DNA of 10,461 nucleotides from JBCDCU01 sp039180865 (GTDB lineage: Bacteria; Pseudomonadota; Alphaproteobacteria; Rhizobiales; JACESI01): contig JBCDCZ010000160.1 in the NCBI GenBank assembly GCA_039180865.1, positions 1 through 10,461 on the forward strand, read 5' to 3'. Made by a program: the position numbers and the translations under genes. Positions 1 to 6,842 of this stretch are shown here, one piece after another. Position 1 is the first letter of the stretch. Each line of letters begins with the position of its first letter. The notes beneath the pieces are model-generated. The model had not been told where the DNA came from, did not search any database, and saw only the letters and a list, made by a program, of their open reading frames with translations.

Positions 1-630
1 AGTCTTATTACCCTCTTCGTTCTTTATGGAATTTCCACACGATCAGGCCAGACTTCGGTCGCAACCATGCTCCTTGCGGGTATTGCGATTACCGCGCTTG
101 CCAATGCCGCGACCGGAATATTCGTGTTTATCTCGACCGACCAGCAATTGCGCGATCTTACGTTCTGGACGCTCGGCAGCCTCGGCGGCGCTACATGGGA
201 TAAGGTTTTTGTCTCCAGCCTCTTCATCGCTCCAGCAGCGTTTGCAAGCCTGCTCATCGGACGCGGGCTCAACGGGCTTCTTCTTGGGGAAGCGGAAGCC
301 TTTCATCTCGGTATCGATACGCAGCGCCTGAAGCGCATTATCATGGTGATCGTTGCCTGTGCTGCCGGAGCGGCTGTCGCGGTTGCCGGCATCATCGGCT
401 TTGTGGGTATCGTCGTGCCGCATCTCTTGCGCCTTTTGATCGGGGCCGATCATCGGTTCCTGGTGCCATCAAGCATCATGGTCGGCGGAACGCTTCTCCT
501 TCTTGCCGATATGGTCGCGCGGACGATTGTCACGCCCGCCGAACTTCCGATCGGCATTGTCACCGCCCTCATCGGCGCACCCTTCTTCTTGTGGCTTCTT
601 CTGAAACGGCGGGTGGCACTCGATGTTTGA
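1..630 (+). CDS. hmuU: Haem/siderophore ABC transporter permease, FecCD/BtuC family (5'-truncated by window edge)
   Basis: Inner-membrane permease that passes haem (or a ferric siderophore) from the periplasmic binding protein into the cytoplasm. The frame is open from base 1, so the start lies outside the window. 209 residues are visible; the family is usually about 350, so roughly the first 140 are missing. In visible numbering, TFWTLGSLGGATW (54-66) and the LLLGEAEAFHLGID stretch (93-106) are typical of FecCD permeases. GFVGIVVPHLLRLL (133-146) is the conserved loop that contacts the ATPase, and ELPIGIVTALIGAPFF (181-196) is the usual C-terminal helix start. Several long hydrophobic segments are present. 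Its stop overlaps the next gene's start by 8 bases, so the two are translationally coupled. The HmuU assignment over other FecCD members rests on the closeness of the 'TFW.LGSL' and 'VVPHLLRLL' segments to HmuU and on the HmuV-like partner; the exact substrate is inferred. Confidence 0.88.
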   Translation, partial: SLITLFVLYGISTRSGQTSVATMLLAGIAITALANAATGIFVFISTDQQLRDLTFWTLGSLGGATWDKVFVSSLFIAPAAFASLLIGRGLNGLLLGEAEAFHLGIDTQRLKRIIMVIVACAAGAAVAVAGIIGFVGIVVPHLLRLLIGADHRFLVPSSIMVGGTLLLLADMVARTIVTPAELPIGIVTALIGAPFFLWLLLKRRVALDV

Positions 631-1399
631 AGTGAAAGACGTAAGCCTTTCCTATGGCGATAAAACCATTCTGCGTCCCACAAACCTGACGCTTCGAAAT
701 GGCGAACTCACCGTCATTATCGGGCCGAATGGTGCCGGGAAATCCTCGCTCCTGAAGCTTGTCACCGGGCAGGTGAAGCCAAGCACCGGTTCAATTGAAA
801 TGGACGGCGACGCCATTTCCCGGATCCGGCCCGCTGAATTCGCGAACCGTCGTGCGGTACTTTCGCAAAGTAACCGGTTGAGTTTCCCATTCACGGTTCT
901 TGAAGTGGTTCGTCTTGGCATGCTGAACCGGTTTTCCGACCGCGACTGCGCCCATGATATGCTCCACAAGGTTGATCTTCCCGGTTTTGAAGGCCGCTTT
1001 TTTCAGGATCTTTCCGGCGGCGAACAACAGCGCGTTCATTTCGCGCGCGTGCTCTGTCAGCTTGAGACGGCATCAGCGCCGCGGGAACAGCAATTCCTCT
1101 TTCTGGATGAGCCCACATCGAGCCTCGACATCAAGCATCAATTAAGCCTTCTCGATGTCGCGCGTTCCTATTGCCAGGAGGGCGTCGGTGTTGTTGCTGT
1201 TCTTCACGACGTCAACATGACGGCACTTTACGCTGACCGGGTGATCGTCATGAACGAGGGTGCGGTTGTGGGTGATGGAACGCCGCTTGAAACCATTACC
1301 GACCAATGCATGCGGGATACGTTCGGTGTCGCGCTAGAGGTCGGGCGCGTTCCGGGTGGCGATACACCTTTCGTTCTACCCGCCCATGGCGCTGTTTGA
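623..1399 (+). CDS. hmuV: Haem ABC transporter ATP-binding protein HmuV
   Basis: Cytoplasmic ATPase that powers haem (or siderophore) import together with the upstream permease. The protein has 258 residues, normal for HmuV. All nucleotide-binding motifs are intact: Walker A GPNGAGKSS (34-42), Q-loop Q82, signature LSGGEQQR (130-137), Walker B FLFLDE (158-163), D-loop SSLD (166-169) and switch histidine H195 in VLHDVN. The stretch ARVLCQLETASAPREQQFLFLDEP, with a small insertion between signature and Walker B, is a HmuV trait. The ATG lies inside the end of hmuU (8-base overlap) and there is no strong Shine-Dalgarno sequence, which fits translational coupling. No Fur, Irr or RirA box can be judged because the operon promoter is outside the window. 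The ATPase role is near certain; the haem specificity is inferred from family resemblance. Confidence 0.9.
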   Translation: MFEVKDVSLSYGDKTILRPTNLTLRNGELTVIIGPNGAGKSSLLKLVTGQVKPSTGSIEMDGDAISRIRPAEFANRRAVLSQSNRLSFPFTVLEVVRLGMLNRFSDRDCAHDMLHKVDLPGFEGRFFQDLSGGEQQRVHFARVLCQLETASAPREQQFLFLDEPTSSLDIKHQLSLLDVARSYCQEGVGVVAVLHDVNMTALYADRVIVMNEGAVVGDGTPLETITDQCMRDTFGVALEVGRVPGGDTPFVLPAHGAV

Positions 1400-1416
1400 C
1401 GCGGTTGGCTGCCGCA

Positions 1417-1438
1417 ATCCGGCGCTTATGCGCCGGAT
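1417..1438 (+). terminator. Perfect 9-bp hairpin after hmuV, possible terminator
   Basis: atccggcgc (1417-1425), loop ttat, gcgccggat (1430-1438): a perfect GC-rich 9-bp stem starting 18 bases after the hmuV stop. The following bases (gaaagcatttctcg) have only a weak T-run, so intrinsic termination would be inefficient. The position suits an end to the hmu operon. It could equally be a plain intergenic palindrome. Confidence 0.4.
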
Positions 1439-1509
1439 GAAAGCATTTCTCGTAAGATTGGGTTGTATCGGGCTGTGCAGGTCGTTTGAGACAACGTCGC
1501 ACCATCTCT

Positions 1510-1667
1510 CTGGGCCCCGGCTCAAATCCGTTCTGGGGCCGGGGAAATAGGTGGTTGGATATGGGGTAAAACCGCAGAGACCGTTTCGTTGGCACTTTGG
1601 AAAGGCTCAATGTGTTTTGAGTGGGAGGTATTTCAGCTCAGTTCCCCGGGCCTGACCCGGGGCCCAG
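1510..1667. repeat. Paired-palindrome (BIME-like) element, copy 1
   Basis: Two GC-rich palindromes face each other across a 94-base interior. The left arm (1510-1546) begins ctgggccccggc and ends gccggggaa, with ccccggc (1515-1521) able to pair with gccgggg (1538-1544). The right arm (1641-1667) begins gttccccggg and ends cggggcccag, with ccccggg (1644-1650) pairing with cccgggg (1656-1662) over a 5-base loop. The outer ends, ctggg and cccag, are also inverted repeats. The element lies between the convergent hmuV and choV genes. The 308-base gap 1400-1707 holds only this element and the hairpin at 1417-1438; I see no gene in it. The arms belong to the same family as the copies at 9039-9183, 9621-9767 and 10138-10269. 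Confidence 0.75.
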
Positions 1668-1707
1668 AGGAAGCCCGCCGAGGGCACAGAAGGAAAGACT
1701 GACCCGC

Positions 1708-2754
1708 CTACCCCTCCTTACCCTCATTCACATTAGAGAGTGTCTTCAAAACCGACACCGATGAGATCGACCCGATCCGCACGCCCTCTTCCGTGACCCC
1801 GATTTCCGCCTCGTCGCTCAAACGGTCGATGATGTCTTTGACCGGCGTTGCGGCATCGACCACAGGCCCCTCGCCACCCCCGGCTTCACTCACACTTGGC
1901 ACCATTACGTCGCGGGCCGTCAGGACCCCGAGCGGGTTCATGTGCTGGACGAAATCGGCAACATAATCATTCGCCGGATTGGAAAAGATATCGCGCGGGC
2001 TTCCGGCCTGAACGATCCGTCCGCCCTCCATAATCGCGATCTGATCGCCGAGTTTGAACGCTTCGTCGAGATCATGGCTCACAAAGATGATCGTCCGCTT
2101 CAAGCGCGTCTGGAGTTCGAGAAGCTCGTCCTGCAAGCGCGTACGGATCAGCGGATCGAGCGCTGAAAACGGCTCATCCATAAGGAGCACCGGGGCTTCG
2201 GTCGCAAAGGCCCGCGCAAGACCAACGCGCTGCTGCATGCCGCCGGAGAGTTCGTTCACTTTCCGGCCCGCCCAATCGGAGAGACCCACAAGATCCAATT
2301 GCTTCGCCACCCTTTCACGGCGCTCGGTAGCAGGCACGCGCGCAAGCTCCAACCCAAGGCCGACATTGTCGGCAACTGTCCGCCAGGGAAGAAGCCCGAA
2401 TTGCTGGAAAACCATGGCAACCCGCGAGCGGCGTATCGAGCGGAGCTGCGCCTTCGAGGCACTTGCAACATCAACCATGCCAGACCCGGTGTTCACCATC
2501 ACCGATCCGCGTACCACAGTGTTGAGCCCGTTGACGGCGCGGAGCAATGTCGATTTCCCAGACCCCGATAAGCCCATCAGGACGAGAATCTCGCCCTCCG
2601 GCACATCAATCGAGCAATTGTGGACGCCGAGCACCTGACCGGTCGCCGTCTGGATTTCAGCCCTGCTCTTTCCGTCATCCATCATGGTGAGGGCGTTCTT
2701 CGGATCATCGCCGAAGACGATGTTCACTTCGTTGAAAGAGACCGCGACCGTCAT
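1708..2754 (-). CDS. choV: Choline ABC transporter ATP-binding protein ChoV
   Basis: ATPase of a choline/betaine (ProV/OpuAA-type) importer, acting on the cytoplasmic face of ChoW. It has 348 residues, close to rhizobial ChoV. Motifs: Walker A GLSGSGKST (61-69), Q-loop QQFGLLPW (117-124), signature LSGGMQQR (169-176), Walker B VLLMDEP (189-195), switch H227 in VSHDLDEA. The insert of about 25 residues before the core (DDPKNALTMMDDGKSRAEI) and the FQQFGLLPWRTV segment are typical of the glycine betaine/choline subfamily. The tail after about residue 275 (TARDVMVPS to the end) resembles one shortened CBS-type regulatory region, where many ProV proteins carry two full CBS domains. The ATG overlaps the choW stop as ATGA (2751-2754), a clear sign of coupled translation. 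It is the last gene of choXWV and no T-rich terminator follows; the paired palindromes at 1510-1667 are the nearest structure. Confidence 0.92.
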   Translation of the reverse strand: MTVAVSFNEVNIVFGDDPKNALTMMDDGKSRAEIQTATGQVLGVHNCSIDVPEGEILVLMGLSGSGKSTLLRAVNGLNTVVRGSVMVNTGSGMVDVASASKAQLRSIRRSRVAMVFQQFGLLPWRTVADNVGLGLELARVPATERRERVAKQLDLVGLSDWAGRKVNELSGGMQQRVGLARAFATEAPVLLMDEPFSALDPLIRTRLQDELLELQTRLKRTIIFVSHDLDEAFKLGDQIAIMEGGRIVQAGSPRDIFSNPANDYVADFVQHMNPLGVLTARDVMVPSVSEAGGGEGPVVDAATPVKDIIDRLSDEAEIGVTEEGVRIGSISSVSVLKTLSNVNEGKEG

Positions 2755-3590
2755 TTCTCGGTTTCCCTGACGCGCAGAAGCCGGTCGAGCATGATTGCGA
2801 CCACGACTATGATGAAGCCGCTTTCAAAGCCAAGCGAGGTATTCACCTGATTGAGGGCGCGCACGACCGGAACGCCGAGCCCGTCTGCACCGACGAGCGC
2901 CGCAATCACCACCATGGAAAGCGAGAGCATGATCGTCTGATTGAGGCCAGCCATGATCTGCGGAATGGCGTACGGAATTTCGACCTTGAGAAGCTTGTCC
3001 ATTGAGGTCGCGCCGAACGCATCAGCCGCTTCCGTCAGGGCTTTCGGGGTCGAGGAGACGCCGAGATAGGTAAGCCTGATCGGTGCTGGCAGAACGAAGA
3101 TCACGGTTGCGATCAGCCCCGGAACCATGCCGATCCCGAAAAAGACAATCGCCGGAATGAGATAAACAAAGGTCGGAAGCGTCTGCATCAGGTCGAGGAC
3201 GGGCCGAAGGAACGCATAAAAGCGCGGCCTATGGGCTGCCACAATCCCGATCGGAACCCCAATCGCCATACAGACGACACAGGCTGACAAGACCAGCGTC
3301 AGGCTTTCCGTCGTCTCCTCCCAATAGCCCTGGTTGAGGATGAAGAGAAATCCGAGAAGGACCAGAAGACAGACCTTCCAGGAGCGCTGCAGAAACCAGG
3401 CGAGCGCCACGAAGAGCGCCACCACAATCAAAGGGTGCGGCGTCTGAAAGGCCCAGAGGACGGCATCGATCAAAGTCTCCATGCCGTCGGCAAGACTATC
3501 GAAAAACCAGCTGCCATTTTCCTGCAGCCAGTCGAAGACGTTTTTCGCGGTCTTACCGACCGGTATTTTGGTTTCCGTCAACCAGTCCAT
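2751..3590 (-). CDS. choW: Choline ABC transporter permease ChoW
   Basis: Inner-membrane subunit of the choline importer, ProW/OpuAB type. With the ATG at 3590 it has 279 residues and begins MDWLTETKIPVG, as many ChoW/ProW proteins do. An in-frame GTG at 3602 would add four residues. I prefer the ATG because a G-rich stretch (gtgggggcg) lies a few bases upstream of it and the GTG has no good ribosome site. Hydrophobic segments lie near 54-69, 72-86, 98-118, 138-161, 162-176, 218-235 and 258-271. The EAA loop is clear: EAADAFGATSMDKLLKVEIP (187-206), which docks on the ATPase. YLIPAIVFFGIG and ALVGADGLG are family-typical. The stop overlaps the choV start by four bases. The gene follows choX after a 79-base gap that contains an intrinsic terminator, so choWV are probably expressed by read-through of that terminator. 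Confidence 0.92.
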   Translation of the reverse strand: MDWLTETKIPVGKTAKNVFDWLQENGSWFFDSLADGMETLIDAVLWAFQTPHPLIVVALFVALAWFLQRSWKVCLLVLLGFLFILNQGYWEETTESLTLVLSACVVCMAIGVPIGIVAAHRPRFYAFLRPVLDLMQTLPTFVYLIPAIVFFGIGMVPGLIATVIFVLPAPIRLTYLGVSSTPKALTEAADAFGATSMDKLLKVEIPYAIPQIMAGLNQTIMLSLSMVVIAALVGADGLGVPVVRALNQVNTSLGFESGFIIVVVAIMLDRLLRVRETEK

Positions 3591-3624
3591 CCGCGCCCCC
3601 ACTTGCGCTCAAAATTGCCTTTTC

Positions 3625-3652
3625 AATAAAAAACCCCGACGCAAGGCCGGGG
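3625..3652 (-). terminator. Intrinsic terminator/attenuator between choX and choW
   Basis: Read on the minus strand, a stem ccccggc / gtcgggg (3652-3646 with 3640-3634) encloses the 5-base loop cttgc, giving seven pairs with one G-U wobble. It is followed at once by six T residues (complement of 3628-3633) and then att. This is a textbook Rho-independent terminator, only 18 bases after the choX stop (3670) and inside the operon. Its likely effect is to end most transcripts after choX, giving more binding protein than ChoW and ChoV. Uneven expression of that kind is common in binding-protein ABC operons; the effect here is inferred. Confidence 0.78.
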
Positions 3653-3669
3653 TTCTTATCTTGTCAGGT

Positions 3670-4602
3670 TTAGAGGCCGAGGGCCGATTTCACGGCAGCG
3701 AGACCATCGCCGCCATCCTTGGTTTTGACACCGGCAAGCCAGGTCTCAAGAACGCTGCCATTGGCTTTCAGCCATGTTTCGGCGGCATCATTCGCATCTT
3801 CGCCATCATTCAGGATCGCGCCCATGATCTCGTTTTCCATGGCAAGCGAGAATTCAAGGTTTGTCAGAAGCTTGCCGACATTCGGGCAGGCATCGACATA
3901 GCCAGCACGGGTGTTCGTAAAGACCGTCGCGCCACCGAGATTGGGGCCGAAGAAATCGTCTCCGCCGGTGAGGTAGCTCATCTTGAAGTTGGCGTTCATC
4001 GGATGCGGTTCCCAGCCGAGGAAGACGACCGGCTCGTCGCGTTTGTCCGCCCTCGCGACCTGAGCGAGCATCCCCTGCTCGGAACTCTCCGCCACTTCGA
4101 AATCCGTGAGACCGAAATGATTGCCGTCGATCATCGACTGGATCAGGCGGTTGCCGTCATTGCCGGGCTCAATGCCGTAGATCTTGCCGTCAAGCTGATC
4201 CTTGAATTTCGCAATATCGCCGAAGCCCTTGATGCCGAGCGCCGCACCTGCCGCATTGGTCGCGAGCGTATATTTCGCGCCTTCCAGATTGGCGCGCACG
4301 GTATCGACCGTCTTCGCTTCCTTATACTGCTTGATGTCGCCTTCCATGGTCGGCATCCAGTTTCCGAGGAAGATGTCGATGTCGCCCTTTGCCATGGAGG
4401 CATAGGTCACCGGCACGGAGAGGACCTTGACGTCGGTCTCATAGCCGAGCGCTTCCAGAACCGTCGTCGTTGCCGCTGTCGTCGCGGTGATGTCGGTCCA
4501 GCCCACATCGGAAAATGTCACGGTCTCGCAGGCTGCCATTGCAACGCTTGCGGATGTGGCAAGCGCGATCATGCTCACCCCGAGTTTCGTCAAAACCTTC
4601 AT
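3670..4602 (-). CDS. choX: Choline-binding periplasmic protein ChoX
   Basis: Periplasmic binding protein that delivers choline to ChoWV. It has 310 residues. A Sec signal peptide is clear: MKVLTKLG, a hydrophobic core, then AMA with probable cleavage after residue 23. The published choline-binding box of Sinorhizobium meliloti ChoX, as I recall it (W43, D45, W90, Y119, N156, W205), maps onto W35, D37, W82, Y111, N148 and W197 here, all at a constant offset of 8. That strongly supports choline (and possibly acetylcholine) as ligand rather than proline betaine. Only two cysteines are present (C25, C239), so a single disulfide is possible. The start is an ATG preceded by a purine-rich ggggagagagag stretch. 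First gene of choXWV, divergent from betI, with the shared control region between them and a terminator just after the gene. Confidence 0.95.
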   Translation of the reverse strand: MKVLTKLGVSMIALATSASVAMAACETVTFSDVGWTDITATTAATTTVLEALGYETDVKVLSVPVTYASMAKGDIDIFLGNWMPTMEGDIKQYKEAKTVDTVRANLEGAKYTLATNAAGAALGIKGFGDIAKFKDQLDGKIYGIEPGNDGNRLIQSMIDGNHFGLTDFEVAESSEQGMLAQVARADKRDEPVVFLGWEPHPMNANFKMSYLTGGDDFFGPNLGGATVFTNTRAGYVDACPNVGKLLTNLEFSLAMENEIMGAILNDGEDANDAAETWLKANGSVLETWLAGVKTKDGGDGLAAVKSALGL

Positions 4603-4670
4603 TGCACTCTCTCTCCCCTTTTGATGCGCAGACGGTATGCGGTGTCGTTACACGCCAGGTTGCGTTTTTA

Positions 4671-4690
4671 TTGATTGACTAGTCAATTAA
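4671..4690. promoter_or_regulatory. Putative BetI operator in the divergent choX-betI region
   Basis: ttgattgactagtcaattaa is a 20-base inverted repeat with one mismatched pair. Its core attgactagtcaat (4674-4687) is a perfect 14-base palindrome. It resembles the known BetI box of Enterobacteria and relatives (ATTGA..N..TCAAT form). It lies 68 bases from the choX start and 74 bases from betI, in the only shared intergenic region. Each strand of the palindrome contains TTGACT, close to a -35 hexamer, so a bound repressor could block both promoters. I could not fix convincing -10 boxes on either side, so the promoters are not called. TetR-family dimers bind palindromes of about this size; the identity of the binding protein is inferred. 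Confidence 0.75.
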
Positions 4691-4764
4691 GAACGGAAAC
4701 ACTCCTGAACGCAAGACCAAGGCGCGGATTAAATCCGGCGCCCTCGTCAGGAGGATAGGCGAAA

Positions 4765-5364
4765 GTGCCGAAAACGGGAATGCAGGAGGCACGCCGCGAG
4801 GCGCTCATCGATGCGACGATCAAGGAAGTCGGCGTGCGCGGCTCGCTTGATGTGACGGTGAGCCAGATCGCGAACCGAGCTGGCGTCTCGAGCGGTCTCG
4901 CGCACCATTATTTCGGCAGCAAGGACGAGATCTTTATGGCCGCCATGCGCCATATCCTCTCCGTCTATGGCCGACTGGTGCTGGAAGAACTTGAAAACGC
5001 GGAAACGCCCCTTGCCCGTGTCGAGGCGGTTATCCGCGCGAGCCTCCACGAAAAACATTTCGAGCCGGAAATGGTCGCAAGCTGGCTTGCCTTTTATGTC
5101 CGCGCGCAGAGCATGGCAGACGCCCAGAGATTGCTGCGTGTCTATGCGATCCGGCTTCATTCGAACCTGATGCATGATCTGAAAAAACTCACCGAACCGG
5201 CTCGCGCCGAAGCCATCGCCCAAGGCATGGCCGCGATGATCGATGGTTTTTACATCCGCCACGCTTTGAAAGAGCCGGTGCCGGAGCGTGCGCATATCAT
5301 CTCAATGGTGATCGATTTCCTGCACGGCCAGCTTGAGCCGAAAGACCAGAAGGCCCCTAAATGA
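4765..5364 (+). CDS. betI: Transcriptional repressor BetI (TetR family)
   Basis: TetR-type repressor of glycine betaine synthesis genes, normally released by choline. It has 199 residues, like E. coli BetI (about 195). The DNA-binding helix-turn-helix lies at about residues 31-50 (VTVSQIANRAGVSSGLAHHY), followed by FGSKDEIF, the usual TetR third-helix context and close to BetI. The rest is a helical ligand-binding and dimerisation domain with MVASWLAFYVRAQS (about 93-106), a BetI-like stretch. The start is a GTG, chosen because the strong ribosome site aggagga (4749-4755) sits 9 bases before it; the next in-frame ATG is five codons on and would be too far away. First gene of betIBA, 10 bases before betB. 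It probably represses itself and both flanking operons from the palindrome at 4671-4690. Confidence 0.93.
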   Translation: MPKTGMQEARREALIDATIKEVGVRGSLDVTVSQIANRAGVSSGLAHHYFGSKDEIFMAAMRHILSVYGRLVLEELENAETPLARVEAVIRASLHEKHFEPEMVASWLAFYVRAQSMADAQRLLRVYAIRLHSNLMHDLKKLTEPARAEAIAQGMAAMIDGFYIRHALKEPVPERAHIISMVIDFLHGQLEPKDQKAPK

Positions 5365-5374
5365 AGGATCCCGC

Positions 5375-6832
5375 ATGATGGACGCGCAACCCAAGGCCAG
5401 CCACTTCATCAATGGCGTTTACGTGGAAGATGAAACCGGGGTCGAAATCCCGGTCATCTATCCGGCAACCGGGGAGCGGATTGCAACACTTTATGCCGCG
5501 ACGCCCGACATCATCGATGATGCGATCGCGTCCGCCCTCGCAGCTCAGGTTGAATGGGCAAAGACCCGGCCCGTCGAGCGCGGCCGGATCCTGCGCCGGG
5601 CCGCAGACATCATCCGTGAGCGCAACCGCGATCTTTCGATCCTTGAGACCATGGATACCGGCAAACCCTTACAGGAAACCCTCGTTGCCGATGCCACTTC
5701 AGGCGCCGATGCGCTTGAATATTTCGGCGGGCTTGCGGCAAGCCTTACCGGCGAGCACATCCCGCTTGGGGCCGATTTCGTCTATACGAACCGCGAACCG
5801 CTCGGGCTTTGCGTCGGGATCGGTGCCTGGAATTATCCGACCCAGATTGCCTGCTGGAAGGGCGCGCCAGCACTCACCTGCGGCAATGCCATGATCTTCA
5901 AACCGTCGGAGACGACGCCGCTTTCTGCCCTCAAGATTGCTGAAATCCTCGTCGAGGCCGGGCTTCCCGCAGGCTGCTATAACGTTATTCAGGGTTTCGG
6001 CGATGTCGGAAGCGCGCTTGTCTCCGATCCGCGCGTCGCCAAAGTCTCGCTCACGGGCTCCGTTCCGACCGGAAAGAAGGTCTATGCGTCGGCGGCATCC
6101 GGCATCAAGCATGTCACCATGGAGCTCGGTGGGAAGTCGCCGCTCATCATTTTCGATGACGCAGAAATCGAGAATGCGATCAGCGGCGCCATGCTCGCGA
6201 ACATGTATTCTTCCGGTCAGGTCTGTTCGAACGGCACCCGCGTCTTCGTCCAATCGGCGATCAAGGAGCGGTTTTTGGACCGTTTCAAAGAGCGCGCGGA
6301 GGCGATTAAGCTCGGCGATCCGCTTGATGAAGAAACCCATATGGGCCCGCTTGTGAGCGAAGCCCAGATGGAGAAGGTGCTTTCCTATATCGAGATCGGC
6401 GAACGGGAAGGCGCGCGGCTTGTGACCGGCGGGAAACGGGCTAAAGGTCTCAACGGTTTTTACGTGGAGCCGACGGTCTTTGCCGATGTCAAAGACGATA
6501 TGACGATTGCGCGCGAAGAGATCTTCGGGCCTGTCATGTCAGTCCTCGATTTTGACGACGAAGCCGATGTGATTGCACGCGCCAACGATACCGAATTCGG
6601 ACTATCTGCTGGCGTCTTCACGCAGGATATCACCCGCGCCCACCGGGTCGTGGCAGCCCTCAAGGCCGGGACCTGCTGGATCAACACCTATAATCTCGCG
6701 CCGGTCGAAGCGCCCTTCGGAGGCTCGAAATCCTCAGGCGTCGGGCGGGAGAATTCCAAGCTCGCCATCGATCATTACAGCGAAATGAAATCGGTCTATG
6801 TGGCGATGACGCCCGTCGACAGCGCATATTAG
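5375..6832 (+). CDS. betB: Betaine aldehyde dehydrogenase BetB
   Basis: NAD(P)-dependent oxidation of betaine aldehyde to glycine betaine, the second step from choline, in the cytoplasm. It has 485 residues from the ATG at 5375, normal for BetB. Aldehyde dehydrogenase motifs are complete: GIGAWNYP with N153 for the oxyanion hole, cofactor-binding K176 in FKPSE, LTGSVPTG (226-233), general base E250 in ELGGKSP, and nucleophile C284 in GQVCSNGTRVFV. The last matches the BetB signature. The open frame extends upstream to a TTG at 5333 inside betI, but the ribosome site aagga (5364-5368) and the MMDAQ start support 5375 (or the second ATG at 5378). Ten bases follow betI and ten precede betA, so it is one transcription unit. 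Confidence 0.95.
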   Translation: MMDAQPKASHFINGVYVEDETGVEIPVIYPATGERIATLYAATPDIIDDAIASALAAQVEWAKTRPVERGRILRRAADIIRERNRDLSILETMDTGKPLQETLVADATSGADALEYFGGLAASLTGEHIPLGADFVYTNREPLGLCVGIGAWNYPTQIACWKGAPALTCGNAMIFKPSETTPLSALKIAEILVEAGLPAGCYNVIQGFGDVGSALVSDPRVAKVSLTGSVPTGKKVYASAASGIKHVTMELGGKSPLIIFDDAEIENAISGAMLANMYSSGQVCSNGTRVFVQSAIKERFLDRFKERAEAIKLGDPLDEETHMGPLVSEAQMEKVLSYIEIGEREGARLVTGGKRAKGLNGFYVEPTVFADVKDDMTIAREEIFGPVMSVLDFDDEADVIARANDTEFGLSAGVFTQDITRAHRVVAALKAGTCWINTYNLAPVEAPFGGSKSSGVGRENSKLAIDHYSEMKSVYVAMTPVDSAY

Positions 6833-6842
6833 GGGCCGGGTC

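Noticed and set aside
3481..4674. 397-codon plus-strand open frame opposite choX and part of choW
   Set aside because: It is antisense to choX, which has a signal peptide and a full ligand box. The translated product is rich in R, H and G with no domain, as expected of a shadow frame in GC-rich DNA.
4603..4764. Specific -35/-10 promoters for choX and betI
   Set aside because: TTGACT is present on both strands in the palindrome, but hexamers about 17 bases away do not resemble a -10 box well enough to call.
5699..6340. 213-codon minus-strand frame opposite betB
   Set aside because: Antisense to the aldehyde dehydrogenase active-site region, with no domain and no ribosome site.
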